DNA of 64,000 nt, taken from the NCBI RefSeq assembly GCF_001940565.1, contig NZ_LTDM01000002.1, positions 31,297-95,296 on the forward strand, written 5' to 3'. The stretch is from Tissierella creatinophila DSM 6911. GTDB lineage: Bacteria > Bacillota > Clostridia > Tissierellales > Tissierellaceae. The notes beneath the pieces were generated by a model, which was not told the origin of the DNA, did no database searches, and was given only the letters and a program-made list of their open reading frames with translations. This document shows positions 8,502-16,628 of the stretch, in pieces. Position 1 is the stretch's first letter, and the number at the start of each line of letters is the position of its first letter. The position numbers and the translations under genes are program-made.

Positions 8502-9644
8502 CTATTCATAAGTTCCCTTTACTATTATTTTAGAATCATTCATCATCAATTTACCTTTAGATATTACTGAAACTAATTCTATATCTTTATTTAGCATCAA
8601 TAAATCTGCATCTGAACTTTCTTTTATTATCCCTTTTTTAGGATATAAACTTAATGCCTTTGCAACATTTGTAGTAAAAAACATCAATGCTTCTTGGAGG
8701 TCAAAATTTTCTTCTTTTGCCATTTTAGTTAATTCTAATAATAGATCTTTTACTGAGGATACTCCTATTCTCAATAAATTTCCATATTCATCATAATCTG
8801 AAAAGCTTCCATATCCATCAGAACTTATAGTTATATTTTCTAAAGGTACTCCTTTTTCTTTAGCCTGTTTTATAACTTTTCTTGGTGATAATTCATCGGA
8901 CATTCCACATGTTAGATCAATTATTCCACCTTTTTTTGCATACTCAAAACTTTCCATCAATAGTTCTTTTTTTCTGTTCACATGAGTAGGTCTTATAGTT
9001 CTAATTGGTATTTCAGTCTTTTCTAAAACCCTATTTACTATTCCTAGTCCATCTTCACCATCTCCCATGTGAGCTACCACTATGCCTGCCTTACCTGAAA
9101 GCATTCCTGCAATCCTAGCATCAGATGCCAGATGAGCTAGTTCATCTTCACTTAAACTTGAAGATCTATGATCTGAAAGAGCTATCTTTACCCCTATTAT
9201 TTCTTCTAAAAATGTTATATCTTTTTTAACTTCCCCTGTCAATGTAGGTGATGGATAACTATAAGCACCGGTGTGAACATAAACAGATACGCCTTCTTCT
9301 TTTAACGCTTTAGCCTTAGCAACTAGATTTTCTACACTTCGAGTAGTAGAATCTGTACCCATAAGTCCTATAGCTGTTGTTATACCCCCTTCAATTAATT
9401 TAGAAAGTGTAATCTCTGGCACTCTAGTTTTAAAGCTACCTTCCCCACCTCCACCAGTTATATGAACATGATTGTCAATTAGTCCTGGGGTTAATATCTT
9501 ATCTTTACCATCTATAACTTTTATCTTTTCACTAAATTTTTCTATATTGTCTTCTATTAAGCTTATCTTTTCATTTACAATTAATACATCTTTTTCTCCA
9601 ATATACTCTGGAGAATAAACTTGTACATTTTTTATTAATAACAT
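8502..9644 (-). CDS. iadA: Isoaspartyl dipeptidase (beta-aspartyl peptidase, M38)
   Basis: 380 aa, amidohydrolase superfamily. The first metal ligands are in GLIDNHVHITGGGGEG (about 55-70). Later ligands and substrate residues sit in HMGDGEDG, RPTHVNRKKEL and SSDGYGSF (the conserved catalytic Asp). The enzyme hydrolyses beta-aspartyl dipeptides that come from damaged proteins or from peptide turnover. Length and motifs match IadA. The start ATG at 9644 has GGAGTGG upstream. It is probably monocistronic. In an amino-acid fermenter it would feed aspartate and amino acids into catabolism. Confidence 0.93.
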   Translation of the reverse strand: MLLIKNVQVYSPEYIGEKDVLIVNEKISLIEDNIEKFSEKIKVIDGKDKILTPGLIDNHVHITGGGGEGSFKTRVPEITLSKLIEGGITTAIGLMGTDSTTRSVENLVAKAKALKEEGVSVYVHTGAYSYPSPTLTGEVKKDITFLEEIIGVKIALSDHRSSSLSEDELAHLASDARIAGMLSGKAGIVVAHMGDGEDGLGIVNRVLEKTEIPIRTIRPTHVNRKKELLMESFEYAKKGGIIDLTCGMSDELSPRKVIKQAKEKGVPLENITISSDGYGSFSDYDEYGNLLRIGVSSVKDLLLELTKMAKEENFDLQEALMFFTTNVAKALSLYPKKGIIKESSDADLLMLNKDIELVSVISKGKLMMNDSKIIVKGTYE

Positions 9645-9684
9645 AAGTCCACTCCATCCTTTATTATTTTCAAACCCAAATCGT

Positions 9685-10101
9685 TTAATTTTCTTTTTGT
9701 TTGCTTTTATTGATTTTTTTATTAATTTCTTCTAATAATTTTTCATCGTATTCCCCAAATAAATCTTTCAATTTTTCTTTGGCTTTTGTCTTAGCATCTT
9801 CATCTATATAAAAAGCTACCATTACTATAGCTGCCATTAAAATTCCTAAATCATCAGTATAGCCTGCAAGTGGTATCATATCAGGCACCAAGTCTATGGG
9901 CAAAATAAAATATCCTAAAGAACCGATTACTACATTTTTTAACTTGCGAGGCAATTTAGGATTTTGTAATGTATAAAATAATAGCAAGCCTACATATACA
10001 ACGTTTATCCCTGCTGTCTTTGCATATTTAAATACTTTACCTAAAAACTCTTTCTCATCATAATGTTTTTTATATTTTTCTATTTCATTTGACTTCTTCA
10101 T
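9685..10101 (-). CDS. YkvA family (DUF1232) membrane protein
   Basis: 138 aa. The DUF1232 core is visible as YFILPIDLVPDMIPLAGYTDD (about 64-84), the family hallmark. One hydrophobic segment precedes it (INVVYVGLLLFYTL) and another follows (ILMAAIVMVAFYI). The Lys/Glu-rich C-terminus is probably cytoplasmic. The function of the family is unknown. It lies directly upstream of iadA on the same strand with a 40-bp gap, so co-transcription is possible. Confidence 0.88.
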   Translation of the reverse strand: MKKSNEIEKYKKHYDEKEFLGKVFKYAKTAGINVVYVGLLLFYTLQNPKLPRKLKNVVIGSLGYFILPIDLVPDMIPLAGYTDDLGILMAAIVMVAFYIDEDAKTKAKEKLKDLFGEYDEKLLEEINKKINKSKQKEN

Positions 10102-10177
10102 CTTTCTCTACCTCCAGTTTTATTATTATAGTTATAATATACCTATTTATTATGATTATATAACAAGTTTATACTTT

Positions 10178-10217
10178 AAAAAAGCTATACTCACTATTAT
10201 AATAAGCATAGCTTTTT
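10178..10217. terminator. Terminator-like hairpin, copy 1 of the repeat flanking the hyd island
   Basis: Stem AAAAGCTATAC/GCATAGCTTTT (one mismatch) followed by T's on the plus strand. Almost the same hairpin recurs at 16040-16077, and both are followed by the same gene-end remnant. Confidence 0.6.
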
Positions 10218-10220
10218 ATT

Positions 10221-10340
10221 TTATATAATTGAAGCATTATAAATTTTCTCTATAGCAGTTCCTAGGGTATCATCAAATTCTTTTTAGCTCCATCTTGATC
10301 TGTATTCGGCAATATAATAATAAACTCCTCTCAATCTTAC
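10221..10340 (-). pseudogene. Degenerate gene end, possibly a GGDEF-domain remnant (repeat copy 1)
   Basis: Read on the minus strand, a broken coding stretch shows EEFIIILPNTDQDGAKK, which resembles the G-G-D/E-E-F core of diguanylate cyclases. After a frame change it ends DDTLGTAIEKIYNASII and a TAA at 10221-10223. The terminal 19 residues recur with two changes at 16094-16154. No intact ORF remains. The GGDEF assignment rests on that one short match, so it is tentative. Confidence 0.45.
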
Positions 10341-10422
10341 TATTTCATAATAGTTCTTTTAAATTCCACGTTTTTAATGTAAAATAATAATATTAAAAAC
10401 ATATAATATTTGGAGGTAAAAT

Positions 10423-10677
10423 ATGAAAAGAGTCGCAATAATATCCGCTATTCTAGAAGATCCTATTAATAATAATCATCAATTTAATGATGTAATTTCA
10501 TCTTATCAGCCTATAATACGTGGTAGAATGGGTATTCCATTTCATGATGAAGGCATTAGTGTTATTTCTATTACTGTAGTTGGTTCCTTAGATGAGATTA
10601 ATAGTCTTACTGGAAAACTTGGTAACATTAGCAATATGAGTGTAAAAACCTCTATTTCAAAAAAAGAAATTATATAG
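10423..10677 (+). CDS. TM1266-type iron-only hydrogenase system putative regulator
   Basis: 84 aa, a small ferredoxin-like (ACT/NikR-C-like) fold protein. MKRVAIISAILEDP at the start and GRMGIPFHDEGISVISITVVG in the middle are typical of the TM1266 family, which is regularly encoded beside hydE, hydG and hydF. The RBS is GGAGG, 7 nt before the ATG. It is proposed to regulate [FeFe]-hydrogenase maturation genes, but its ligand and target are not established. There is a 262-bp gap before hydE, so the two may have separate promoters. Confidence 0.88.
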   Translation: MKRVAIISAILEDPINNNHQFNDVISSYQPIIRGRMGIPFHDEGISVISITVVGSLDEINSLTGKLGNISNMSVKTSISKKEII

Positions 10678-10939
10678 CATTGTATAATACTATTGACATT
10701 GAAAGTATTTTCTGATAACTTATTAATAAGTAACTTTCCAAGTAATTATTTTAATTTTTACTTGGCGAGTTCTTTAAAAAAACTATCACCTAAAGGAAAA
10801 GAGAAATCTAATCTATAAGGAAGTTATACTATCAATATGCCAAATTTTCTTTATTGAAAAAGGCATTTTTGTTATTGATTTTATTTACTTCTATGTTTAC
10901 TAAACAAGAAGTTTTTTATTTTTTTGAAAAGGAGTAAAT
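10678..10939 (+). other. 262-bp leader between the TM1266 gene and hydE
   Basis: No gene seen. It contains a small palindrome (ACTTATTAATAAGT), a weak stem-loop (ATGCC/GGCAT then T's, near 10838-10871) and ends in AAAAGGAG before hydE. Its length and weak hairpins would suit a 5' leader of the hydEGF transcript, but I recognise no known riboswitch. Confidence 0.4.
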
Positions 10940-11992
10940 ATGAATACTACTAAAAATCTAATACAAAAGTTATATGATAATTCTAATTTAAGTCGTGATG
11001 AGTTTACCTTACTAATTGATAATATTGATGAGAATGACTATGAATTTCTCTTTAATCTTGCTCGAAAAAGAAAGGAAGAATATTATGATAAATCCGTTTT
11101 TATGCGTGCACTTATCGAGTTTACAAATTACTGTAAGCAAAACTGTAACTACTGTGGAATTAGAGCTTCAAATTCAAAGGTTGAACGATACAGATTATCA
11201 AAAGAACAAATTTTAGAATGCTCTGATGAAGGTTATAGACTTGGATACCGATCATTTGTTATGCAAGGAGGCGAAGATCCTTTTTTTAGCGATGATCTAC
11301 TTTGTGATATTGTCAAATCTATTAAATATAAATATCCAGATGTTGCAATCACTCTCTCTGTAGGTGAAAAATCTATGGAATCTTATAAGAAGTTAAAAGA
11401 AGCTGGAACTGATAGATACTTGCTTCGCCATGAGACTGCTTCAAAAGAACTTTATGAAAGTTTACATCCCAATATGAGTTTTGACAATAGACGTAACTGT
11501 TTATTTATATTAAAAGAACTTGGCTATCAAGTTGGAGCTGGTTTTATGGTTGGTCTTCCAAATCAAAAAACATCAGACTTTGTAAACGACTTAGAATTTT
11601 TAAAAGAATTAAATCCTGAAATGATAGGAATTGGTCCTTTTATACCTCATGAAGATACACCACTTGGCTCATCTATTGGAGGAACAGTCGAAAAAACTCT
11701 TGTAATGGTAGCAATCACAAGACTTCTTTTACCAAGCGCATTACTTCCATCAACAACAGCACTTGGTACCCTTGATTCAAAAGGTAGAGAAAAAGCTTTA
11801 AAAGCAGGAGCAAATGTTGTTATGCCTAATCTTTCACCTACGAATGTACGTGAATTATATGAGCTTTATAAAGATAAAATTTGTACTGGCGATGAGGCTG
11901 CTCACTGCAGAAAGTGCATAGAAGTTAGGATTAACTCAACTGGTTATAGTGTAGATATGGGCCGTGGAGATCATAGCGAATGGGGGAAATAA
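10940..11992 (+). CDS. hydE: [FeFe] hydrogenase H-cluster radical SAM maturase HydE
   Basis: 350 aa. The radical SAM cluster motif CX3CX2C is at Cys65-Cys69-Cys72 (CKQNCNYCGIR). The BATS-type C-terminal part follows, with GFMVGLPNQ and LPSTTALGTLD. HydE acts with HydG and HydF to build the diiron subcluster of the H-cluster, probably working on the HydG product. It starts at ATG 10940 after AAAAGGAGTAA. Its stop is 2 nt before the hydG ATG, so the two are tightly coupled. No hydrogenase structural gene is in the window, so the target enzyme is encoded elsewhere. Confidence 0.97.
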   Translation: MNTTKNLIQKLYDNSNLSRDEFTLLIDNIDENDYEFLFNLARKRKEEYYDKSVFMRALIEFTNYCKQNCNYCGIRASNSKVERYRLSKEQILECSDEGYRLGYRSFVMQGGEDPFFSDDLLCDIVKSIKYKYPDVAITLSVGEKSMESYKKLKEAGTDRYLLRHETASKELYESLHPNMSFDNRRNCLFILKELGYQVGAGFMVGLPNQKTSDFVNDLEFLKELNPEMIGIGPFIPHEDTPLGSSIGGTVEKTLVMVAITRLLLPSALLPSTTALGTLDSKGREKALKAGANVVMPNLSPTNVRELYELYKDKICTGDEAAHCRKCIEVRINSTGYSVDMGRGDHSEWGK

Positions 11993-11993
11993 T

Positions 11994-13370
11994 ATGTTTA
12001 TAAATCATGATTATATAGGTGAACTTTTAGAAAACAATAAAACTACTTCAAAAGATGAAATTAAAACTATACTTCAAAAAGCAAAGAATTTTCAAGGTTT
12101 AACACATGAAGAAATTGCAAAACTATTATATATAGAAGATGGCGAATTATTAAAAGAACTTTACTCTGTAGCCGGTTCTATAAAAAATAAAATATACGGC
12201 AAAAGAGTTGTTATGTTTGCTCCTTTATATATCTCTAACTACTGCGTTAACAACTGCCGTTATTGTGGATATCAAAGGTGTAATGAATTCCCTAGAAGAC
12301 GACTTGACAAAGAACAAATACAAGAAGAAGTTAAATTACTTGAAAAAATGGGTCATAAAAGAATAGCACTTGAAGTTGGTGAAGATCCAGTTAATTGTCC
12401 TATTGATTATGTTTTTGAGGCAATTGATACTATATACGAAACGGAAAATGTTAATGGTAATATAAGACGAATTAACGTTAATATAGCTGCAACTACTGTT
12501 GAAAACTACAAATCTTTAAAAGATAGAAATATAGGTACTTATATTCTCTTCCAAGAAACATATCATGAAGATATATACAAAGAGATGCACCCTAAGTGTT
12601 TAAAGGGGGATTATAACTACCATCTTACTGCTTTTGACCGCGCTATGGAAGCAGGCATTGACGATGTTGGTGGTGGAGTATTATTTGGTCTTGCTGATTA
12701 CAAATTTGAAATTTTAGCTCTCATGCTTCATAATGATCACCTTGAAAAAGAATATGGAGTTGGCTTCCATACAATATCAGTTCCTAGACTTAAAAAAGCT
12801 GAAGGTATGTCATTAGATCAATTTCCAAACATCGTAACTGATGATGAATTTAAAAAGATTGTTGCTATTATTCGTCTTGCTGTTCCTTTTACTGGAATTA
12901 TACTTTCAACTCGCGAAAGTGTTGATATGAGAAATGAAGTTATTGACTATGGTGTTTCTCAAGTAAGTGCTGGTTCATGTACAGGTGTTGGTGGATATAA
13001 AGAAAGTGATGCTAAGAAAGATGTTGGTCAATTTATAACATCTGACGAGCGAACTCCTCTTCAAGTTGTTAAAGATCTTATTAAAGATGGATATATTCCT
13101 AGTTATTGTACTGCTTGTTATAGATCTGGACGTACTGGAGATAGATTTATGCAACTTGCAAAGTCTGGCAATATCGAAAATGTATGTAATCCTAACGCCC
13201 TTATGACTCTTATGGAATTTATATGTGACTACGGTGATGAAGATTTAGCTATAACTGGCAAAAAAACAATATACGATGAAGCAAATAAAATAGAGCGTGA
13301 AGATATGAAACAACTTACACTTAAAAATCTAGAAAAGATAGAAAATGGCGAAAGAGATTTATTCTTATAG
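11994..13370 (+). CDS. hydG: [FeFe] hydrogenase H-cluster radical SAM maturase HydG
   Basis: 458 aa from ATG 11994. An upstream in-frame ATG at 11964 lies within hydE and lacks its own RBS, whereas GGGGGAAAT is 4-9 nt before 11994. The N-terminal radical SAM motif is Cys84-x3-Cys88-x2-Cys91 (CVNNCRYCGYQ). The C-terminal CX2CX22C motif (CTACY...NVCNP), which binds the second FeS cluster, is intact. HydG cleaves tyrosine to make the CO and CN ligands of the H-cluster. It sits in the hydE-hydG-hydF operon, with 9 bp to hydF. Confidence 0.97.
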   Translation: MFINHDYIGELLENNKTTSKDEIKTILQKAKNFQGLTHEEIAKLLYIEDGELLKELYSVAGSIKNKIYGKRVVMFAPLYISNYCVNNCRYCGYQRCNEFPRRRLDKEQIQEEVKLLEKMGHKRIALEVGEDPVNCPIDYVFEAIDTIYETENVNGNIRRINVNIAATTVENYKSLKDRNIGTYILFQETYHEDIYKEMHPKCLKGDYNYHLTAFDRAMEAGIDDVGGGVLFGLADYKFEILALMLHNDHLEKEYGVGFHTISVPRLKKAEGMSLDQFPNIVTDDEFKKIVAIIRLAVPFTGIILSTRESVDMRNEVIDYGVSQVSAGSCTGVGGYKESDAKKDVGQFITSDERTPLQVVKDLIKDGYIPSYCTACYRSGRTGDRFMQLAKSGNIENVCNPNALMTLMEFICDYGDEDLAITGKKTIYDEANKIEREDMKQLTLKNLEKIENGERDLFL

Positions 13371-13379
13371 GAGGTATTT

Positions 13380-14576
13380 ATGAGTTTAAATGTAACCCCT
13401 AGTGCAAATAGGCTACACATTGGCATATACGGCGCTACAAATGCAGGAAAAAGTTCGCTTATAAATGCAATTATTGGTCAAGACGTTTCACTAGTCTCTG
13501 ATGTAAAAGGAACTACTACAGACCCTGTGACAAAACCAATGGAGCTACTTCCCCTTGGACCGGTTGTATTCATAGATACTGCAGGACTTGGTGATGATGG
13601 AGAACTTGGAGCACTTCGTATTGAACGAACTTTAAAAGTACTTCAAAGAACTGATTTTGCAATCTATTTAAATGATATCACCAATTTTGATGAAAAAGAG
13701 CAGGAAAATATGATACATCAATTTAAAAAATTTAATATACCATATATGATTGTATTTAATAAAATTGATAAAGCTGACAAGGAAACTTTGAACTCATTTA
13801 AAAAATTATATAAAGACGCTCAATTTATAAGCACAAGTGATGACAAACAAGTTATAGAGTTAAAAAATGCTTTAATTGATAAAATTAAAAATGAAGAAAA
13901 CGAACCTACTATAATTGGAGATCTTGTTCCATACGGTGGCACAGTTGTTATGGTTGTGCCTATTGATAGCGAGGCTCCTAAAGGTAGGATTATACTACCA
14001 CAGGTACAACTTATACGTGATTGTCTTGATAATGGTATAAAAAGCTACCTTGTACGTGACACCGAGCTTAAAGACGCCTTGGGTGATTTAAAACATATCG
14101 ATTTAGTTGTTACTGATTCGCAGGCTTTTAAAAGTGTAAGCGCTATGGTTCCTGAAAACATACCACTTACATCTTTTTCTATATTATTTGCCCGATACAA
14201 AGGTGATATAAAGAGCTTTGTTCATGGAGTTAATGTGATAAAAGATTTAAAAGATGGTGCAAATATATTAATAAGCGAAAGTTGCACTCATAATCACTCT
14301 CACGAAGACATTGGAAGATATAAAATTCCGAAATTACTAAATCACAAAGAAAATAAAACTTTTAACTACGATTTTAGAATGGGACATAATTTTCCAGAAA
14401 ATCTTAGCGAATATAATCTTGTTATTCACTGTGGTTCTTGTATGCTCAATAAAAAAACTATGCAAAGTAGAATAATGATATGTAATGACGCAGGTGTTCC
14501 TATAACGAATTATGGAGTTGTTCTTGCTTATGCTACTAGCATACTCGATAGAACTTTAAAAGTTAAAAATTTATAA
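13380..14576 (+). CDS. hydF: [FeFe] hydrogenase maturation GTPase HydF
   Basis: 398 aa. The N-terminal GTPase domain has the P-loop GATNAGKSS at 18-26, the switch DTAG at about 62-65 and NKID at about 127-130. A dimerisation region follows. The C-terminal cluster domain keeps the CTH motif (CTHNHSHED) and the HCGSC motif that bind a [4Fe-4S] cluster. HydF is the scaffold that receives the diiron unit and passes it to the apo-hydrogenase. RBS AGGAGG is 6 nt before the ATG. It is the last gene of the maturation operon and is followed by a strong terminator. Confidence 0.97.
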   Translation: MSLNVTPSANRLHIGIYGATNAGKSSLINAIIGQDVSLVSDVKGTTTDPVTKPMELLPLGPVVFIDTAGLGDDGELGALRIERTLKVLQRTDFAIYLNDITNFDEKEQENMIHQFKKFNIPYMIVFNKIDKADKETLNSFKKLYKDAQFISTSDDKQVIELKNALIDKIKNEENEPTIIGDLVPYGGTVVMVVPIDSEAPKGRIILPQVQLIRDCLDNGIKSYLVRDTELKDALGDLKHIDLVVTDSQAFKSVSAMVPENIPLTSFSILFARYKGDIKSFVHGVNVIKDLKDGANILISESCTHNHSHEDIGRYKIPKLLNHKENKTFNYDFRMGHNFPENLSEYNLVIHCGSCMLNKKTMQSRIMICNDAGVPITNYGVVLAYATSILDRTLKVKNL

Positions 14577-14592
14577 CTTTAAATACCAATTA

Positions 14593-14639
14593 ATAAAAAT
14601 AGGCTACTTTGTATAAAATGCAAAGTAGCCTATTTTTAT
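14593..14639 (+). terminator. Terminator of the hydEGF operon
   Basis: A 19-bp perfect stem (arms 14593-14611 and 14621-14639; core TAGGCTACTTTG) followed by TATTTTTATT. Confidence 0.92.
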
Positions 14640-14671
14640 TAAAGCTGTAATATATTATTTGATATGATACA

Positions 14672-14863
14672 ACTTCTGCAGTAGTCGTAATTGGATGGAT
14701 TCAAATAGCTAAAATTTCTTCTTTGGCAATATTTGGACTTTGTAAAATTATTCCTGGATTTATTATTTCATCATTATTTATTTATTTTGTATCCTTAGTT
14801 ACGGAAGAACCAAATCAAGAAATCCTTGATGAATATGATGAAGCTCTACTATTTTATTCTTAA
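14672..14863 (+). pseudogene. C-terminal remnant of a sodium/solute symporter (PutP-like)
   Basis: An open stretch of 63 codons plus TAA without a start. It encodes a transmembrane end (VVVIGWIQIAKISSLAIFGL, then IIPGFIISSLFIYFVSLVTEEP) and an acidic tail NQEILDEYDEALLFYS. The order 'IIPGF - membrane segment - VSLxTxEP - acidic tail' is that of the last helix of the PutP/SSS symporter family. The N-terminal four-fifths is missing: upstream lies the hydF terminator. It is a gene relic cut by rearrangement next to the hyd island. Confidence 0.75.
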
Positions 14864-14946
14864 ATTTAGTTTTCCTAATATTTTTTTACCAAATTGTCTT
14901 TATGACTTATATTTGGTATTATACTATATGAAAGGTGGGCGAAAGA

Positions 14947-15996
14947 ATGAATAATCAAGACCAAAAACATAAAAGACGTGTTAGATATAAAGGAACTCAT
15001 CCAAGATCCTATAAAGAGAAATATAAAGAATTACAACCAGAGGCATATCCTGATACAGTTGAAAAAGTTATTCAAAAGGGAAGTACCCCTGCAGGAATGC
15101 ATAGATCAATTTGCGTTGATGAAATATTGAATTTTTTACAAATTACTCCGGGACAAACCGGATTAGATGCAACTCTTGGTTATGGTGGTCATACTCTAGA
15201 AATACTTAAATGTCTGGATTCAAAGGGCCAATTATATGCAACTGATATAGATTCTATTGAGTTACCAAAAACACAACGAAGATTAGAAGATTTGGGCTAT
15301 GGATCAGAAGTTTTAAAAATTAGACAACTAAATTTTTCAAATATAGATCAAGTGGTTTTAGAATCAGGTCCATTAGATTTTATATTAGCAGATTTAGGTG
15401 TTTCTTCTATGCAAATAGATAATCCCGATAGAGGTTTTTCTTTTAAAAATGAAGGTCCATTAGATTTAAGACTAAATCCTAACAAAGGAGAATCAGCATC
15501 CGAAAGATTAAGTAAATTTTCAGAAGATGAATTGGAAGGTATGTTAATAGAAAATGCCGATGAACCACATGCTAAAAAAATAGCTAGTGCTATTATTTCA
15601 GCATTAAAAAAAGGTGGAAAAATAAATACTACTACAGATCTTCAAGAAATTATAACAGATACTCTTAAATTTATACCAGAAAACAAAAGAGAAAATGAAA
15701 CTAAAAAATCGTGCCAAAGAACTTTTCAAGCATTGAGAATAGATGTCAATGATGAGTTTGAGGTACTCTATGAGTTTTTAGAAAAACTTCCTTCTGCTCT
15801 AGCTAAGGGAGGACGAGTAGCTATTCTTTCTTTCCATTCGGGAGAAGACCGTTTAGTAAAAAAATCATTTAAGCATTATTTCAGGAAAGGAATATATAGT
15901 GAAGTAACTCCAGGTCCAATTCGTCCAACACCAGAAGAATGTAGCTCAAATGGTCGTGCTCGTTCAGCAAAATTGCGTTGGGCTATAAAAGCTTAG
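14947..15996 (+). CDS. RsmH-type 16S rRNA (cytosine-N4) methyltransferase paralogue with N-terminal extension
   Basis: 349 aa from ATG 14947 (a GTG at 14935 is in frame but overlaps the AAAGGTGGG ribosome site). The MraW/RsmH fold is clear: HRSICVDEIL, the SAM loop GLDATLGYGGHT, ADLGVSSMQID, a DRGFSF motif, and the C-terminal FHSGEDR. RsmH methylates C1402 of 16S rRNA. This copy has a ~50-residue basic extension (KHKRRVRYKGTHPRSYKEKYKE) and is outside the mraZ-mraW-fts cluster, so it may be the second, divergent paralogue known in some clostridia. Its exact substrate is unproven. Confidence 0.85.
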   Translation: MNNQDQKHKRRVRYKGTHPRSYKEKYKELQPEAYPDTVEKVIQKGSTPAGMHRSICVDEILNFLQITPGQTGLDATLGYGGHTLEILKCLDSKGQLYATDIDSIELPKTQRRLEDLGYGSEVLKIRQLNFSNIDQVVLESGPLDFILADLGVSSMQIDNPDRGFSFKNEGPLDLRLNPNKGESASERLSKFSEDELEGMLIENADEPHAKKIASAIISALKKGGKINTTTDLQEIITDTLKFIPENKRENETKKSCQRTFQALRIDVNDEFEVLYEFLEKLPSALAKGGRVAILSFHSGEDRLVKKSFKHYFRKGIYSEVTPGPIRPTPEECSSNGRARSAKLRWAIKA

Positions 15997-16039
15997 CTTT
16001 AAAAGAAATGTTTTATATTGGATTTATTTTCCACTTAGC

Positions 16040-16077
16040 AAAGCTATACTCGTAATTTATAACAAGCATAGCTTTTT
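16040..16077. terminator. Terminator-like hairpin, copy 2 of the repeat flanking the hyd island
   Basis: Stem AAAGCTATAC/GCATAGCTTT followed by TTTTTAT on the plus strand. It is the near-copy of 10178-10217 and lies downstream of the RsmH paralogue, which it may terminate. Confidence 0.65.
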
Positions 16078-16093
16078 TATATTTTTATCTGAC

Positions 16094-16154
16094 TTATACA
16101 ATTGAAGCGTTGTAAATTTTCTCTATAGCAGTACCTAGTGTATCATTAAATTCT
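16094..16154 (-). pseudogene. Gene-end remnant, repeat copy 2
   Basis: Read on the minus strand, it encodes EFNDTLGTAIEKIYNASIV and a TAA at 16094-16096. Copy 1 at 10221-10281 differs by two residues (EFDDTLGTAIEKIYNASII). Upstream the two copies diverge at once. The pair flanks the hyd island and its neighbours. Confidence 0.6.
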
Positions 16155-16268
16155 CAATATAAAGAACTTTTATTTAATTTTGTTTTGCTTAAAATAATTG
16201 ACTTTTACTTCTAATTATAGGGTATAAATATTACACTATAATTAAAACTTATTATTGGGAGGTCTGTT

Positions 16269-16610
16269 ATGAAAAATCAATTTATGAAAGTTACTATAAT
16301 ATTATTAGTTTTTATTTTTATACTAGCGGGATGTAGTGGAAACAAAGAACCTGAAACTTCTGCACCTAAAAGTGAAGAAGTGATCCTTACACTAAAAGAG
16401 TTAAGTCAATTTAATGGTATGGATGGTAAACCTTCTTATGTGGCTATCGATAGAGTAATATATGATGTAACAGATGCCACTCCTTGGAAAGGTGGTATGC
16501 ACAATGGTTTTTCAGCTGGTAAAGACCTTACAAAAGAGATAAAGACAATATCACCACACGGAATATCTAAGCTAAAAGAAGTTCCTATAGTAGGTAAACT
16601 AAAAGATTAA
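16269..16610 (+). CDS. Cytochrome b5-like heme-binding lipoprotein
   Basis: 113 aa. Lipobox FILAG|C at about residue 21, then a short linker and a ~75-residue cytochrome b5-like domain. It has TLKELSQFNGMDGKPSYVAIDRVIYDVTDATPW, then GGMHNGFSAGKDLTKEI and a second His in SPHGISKL. The two histidines (in GGMHNG and SPHG) are the expected axial heme ligands of this short bacterial class. It is anchored outside the cell. It lies 18 bp upstream of a His-rich membrane protein, so the two probably form one unit. Partner and electron acceptor are not known. Confidence 0.85.
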   Translation: MKNQFMKVTIILLVFIFILAGCSGNKEPETSAPKSEEVILTLKELSQFNGMDGKPSYVAIDRVIYDVTDATPWKGGMHNGFSAGKDLTKEIKTISPHGISKLKEVPIVGKLKD

Positions 16611-16628
16611 ATTAGAAGGAAGGTAAAT

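Noticed and set aside
11964..11993. Longer start for hydG
   Set aside because: It lies in the hydE end and lacks an RBS; the ATG at 11994 has a good one.
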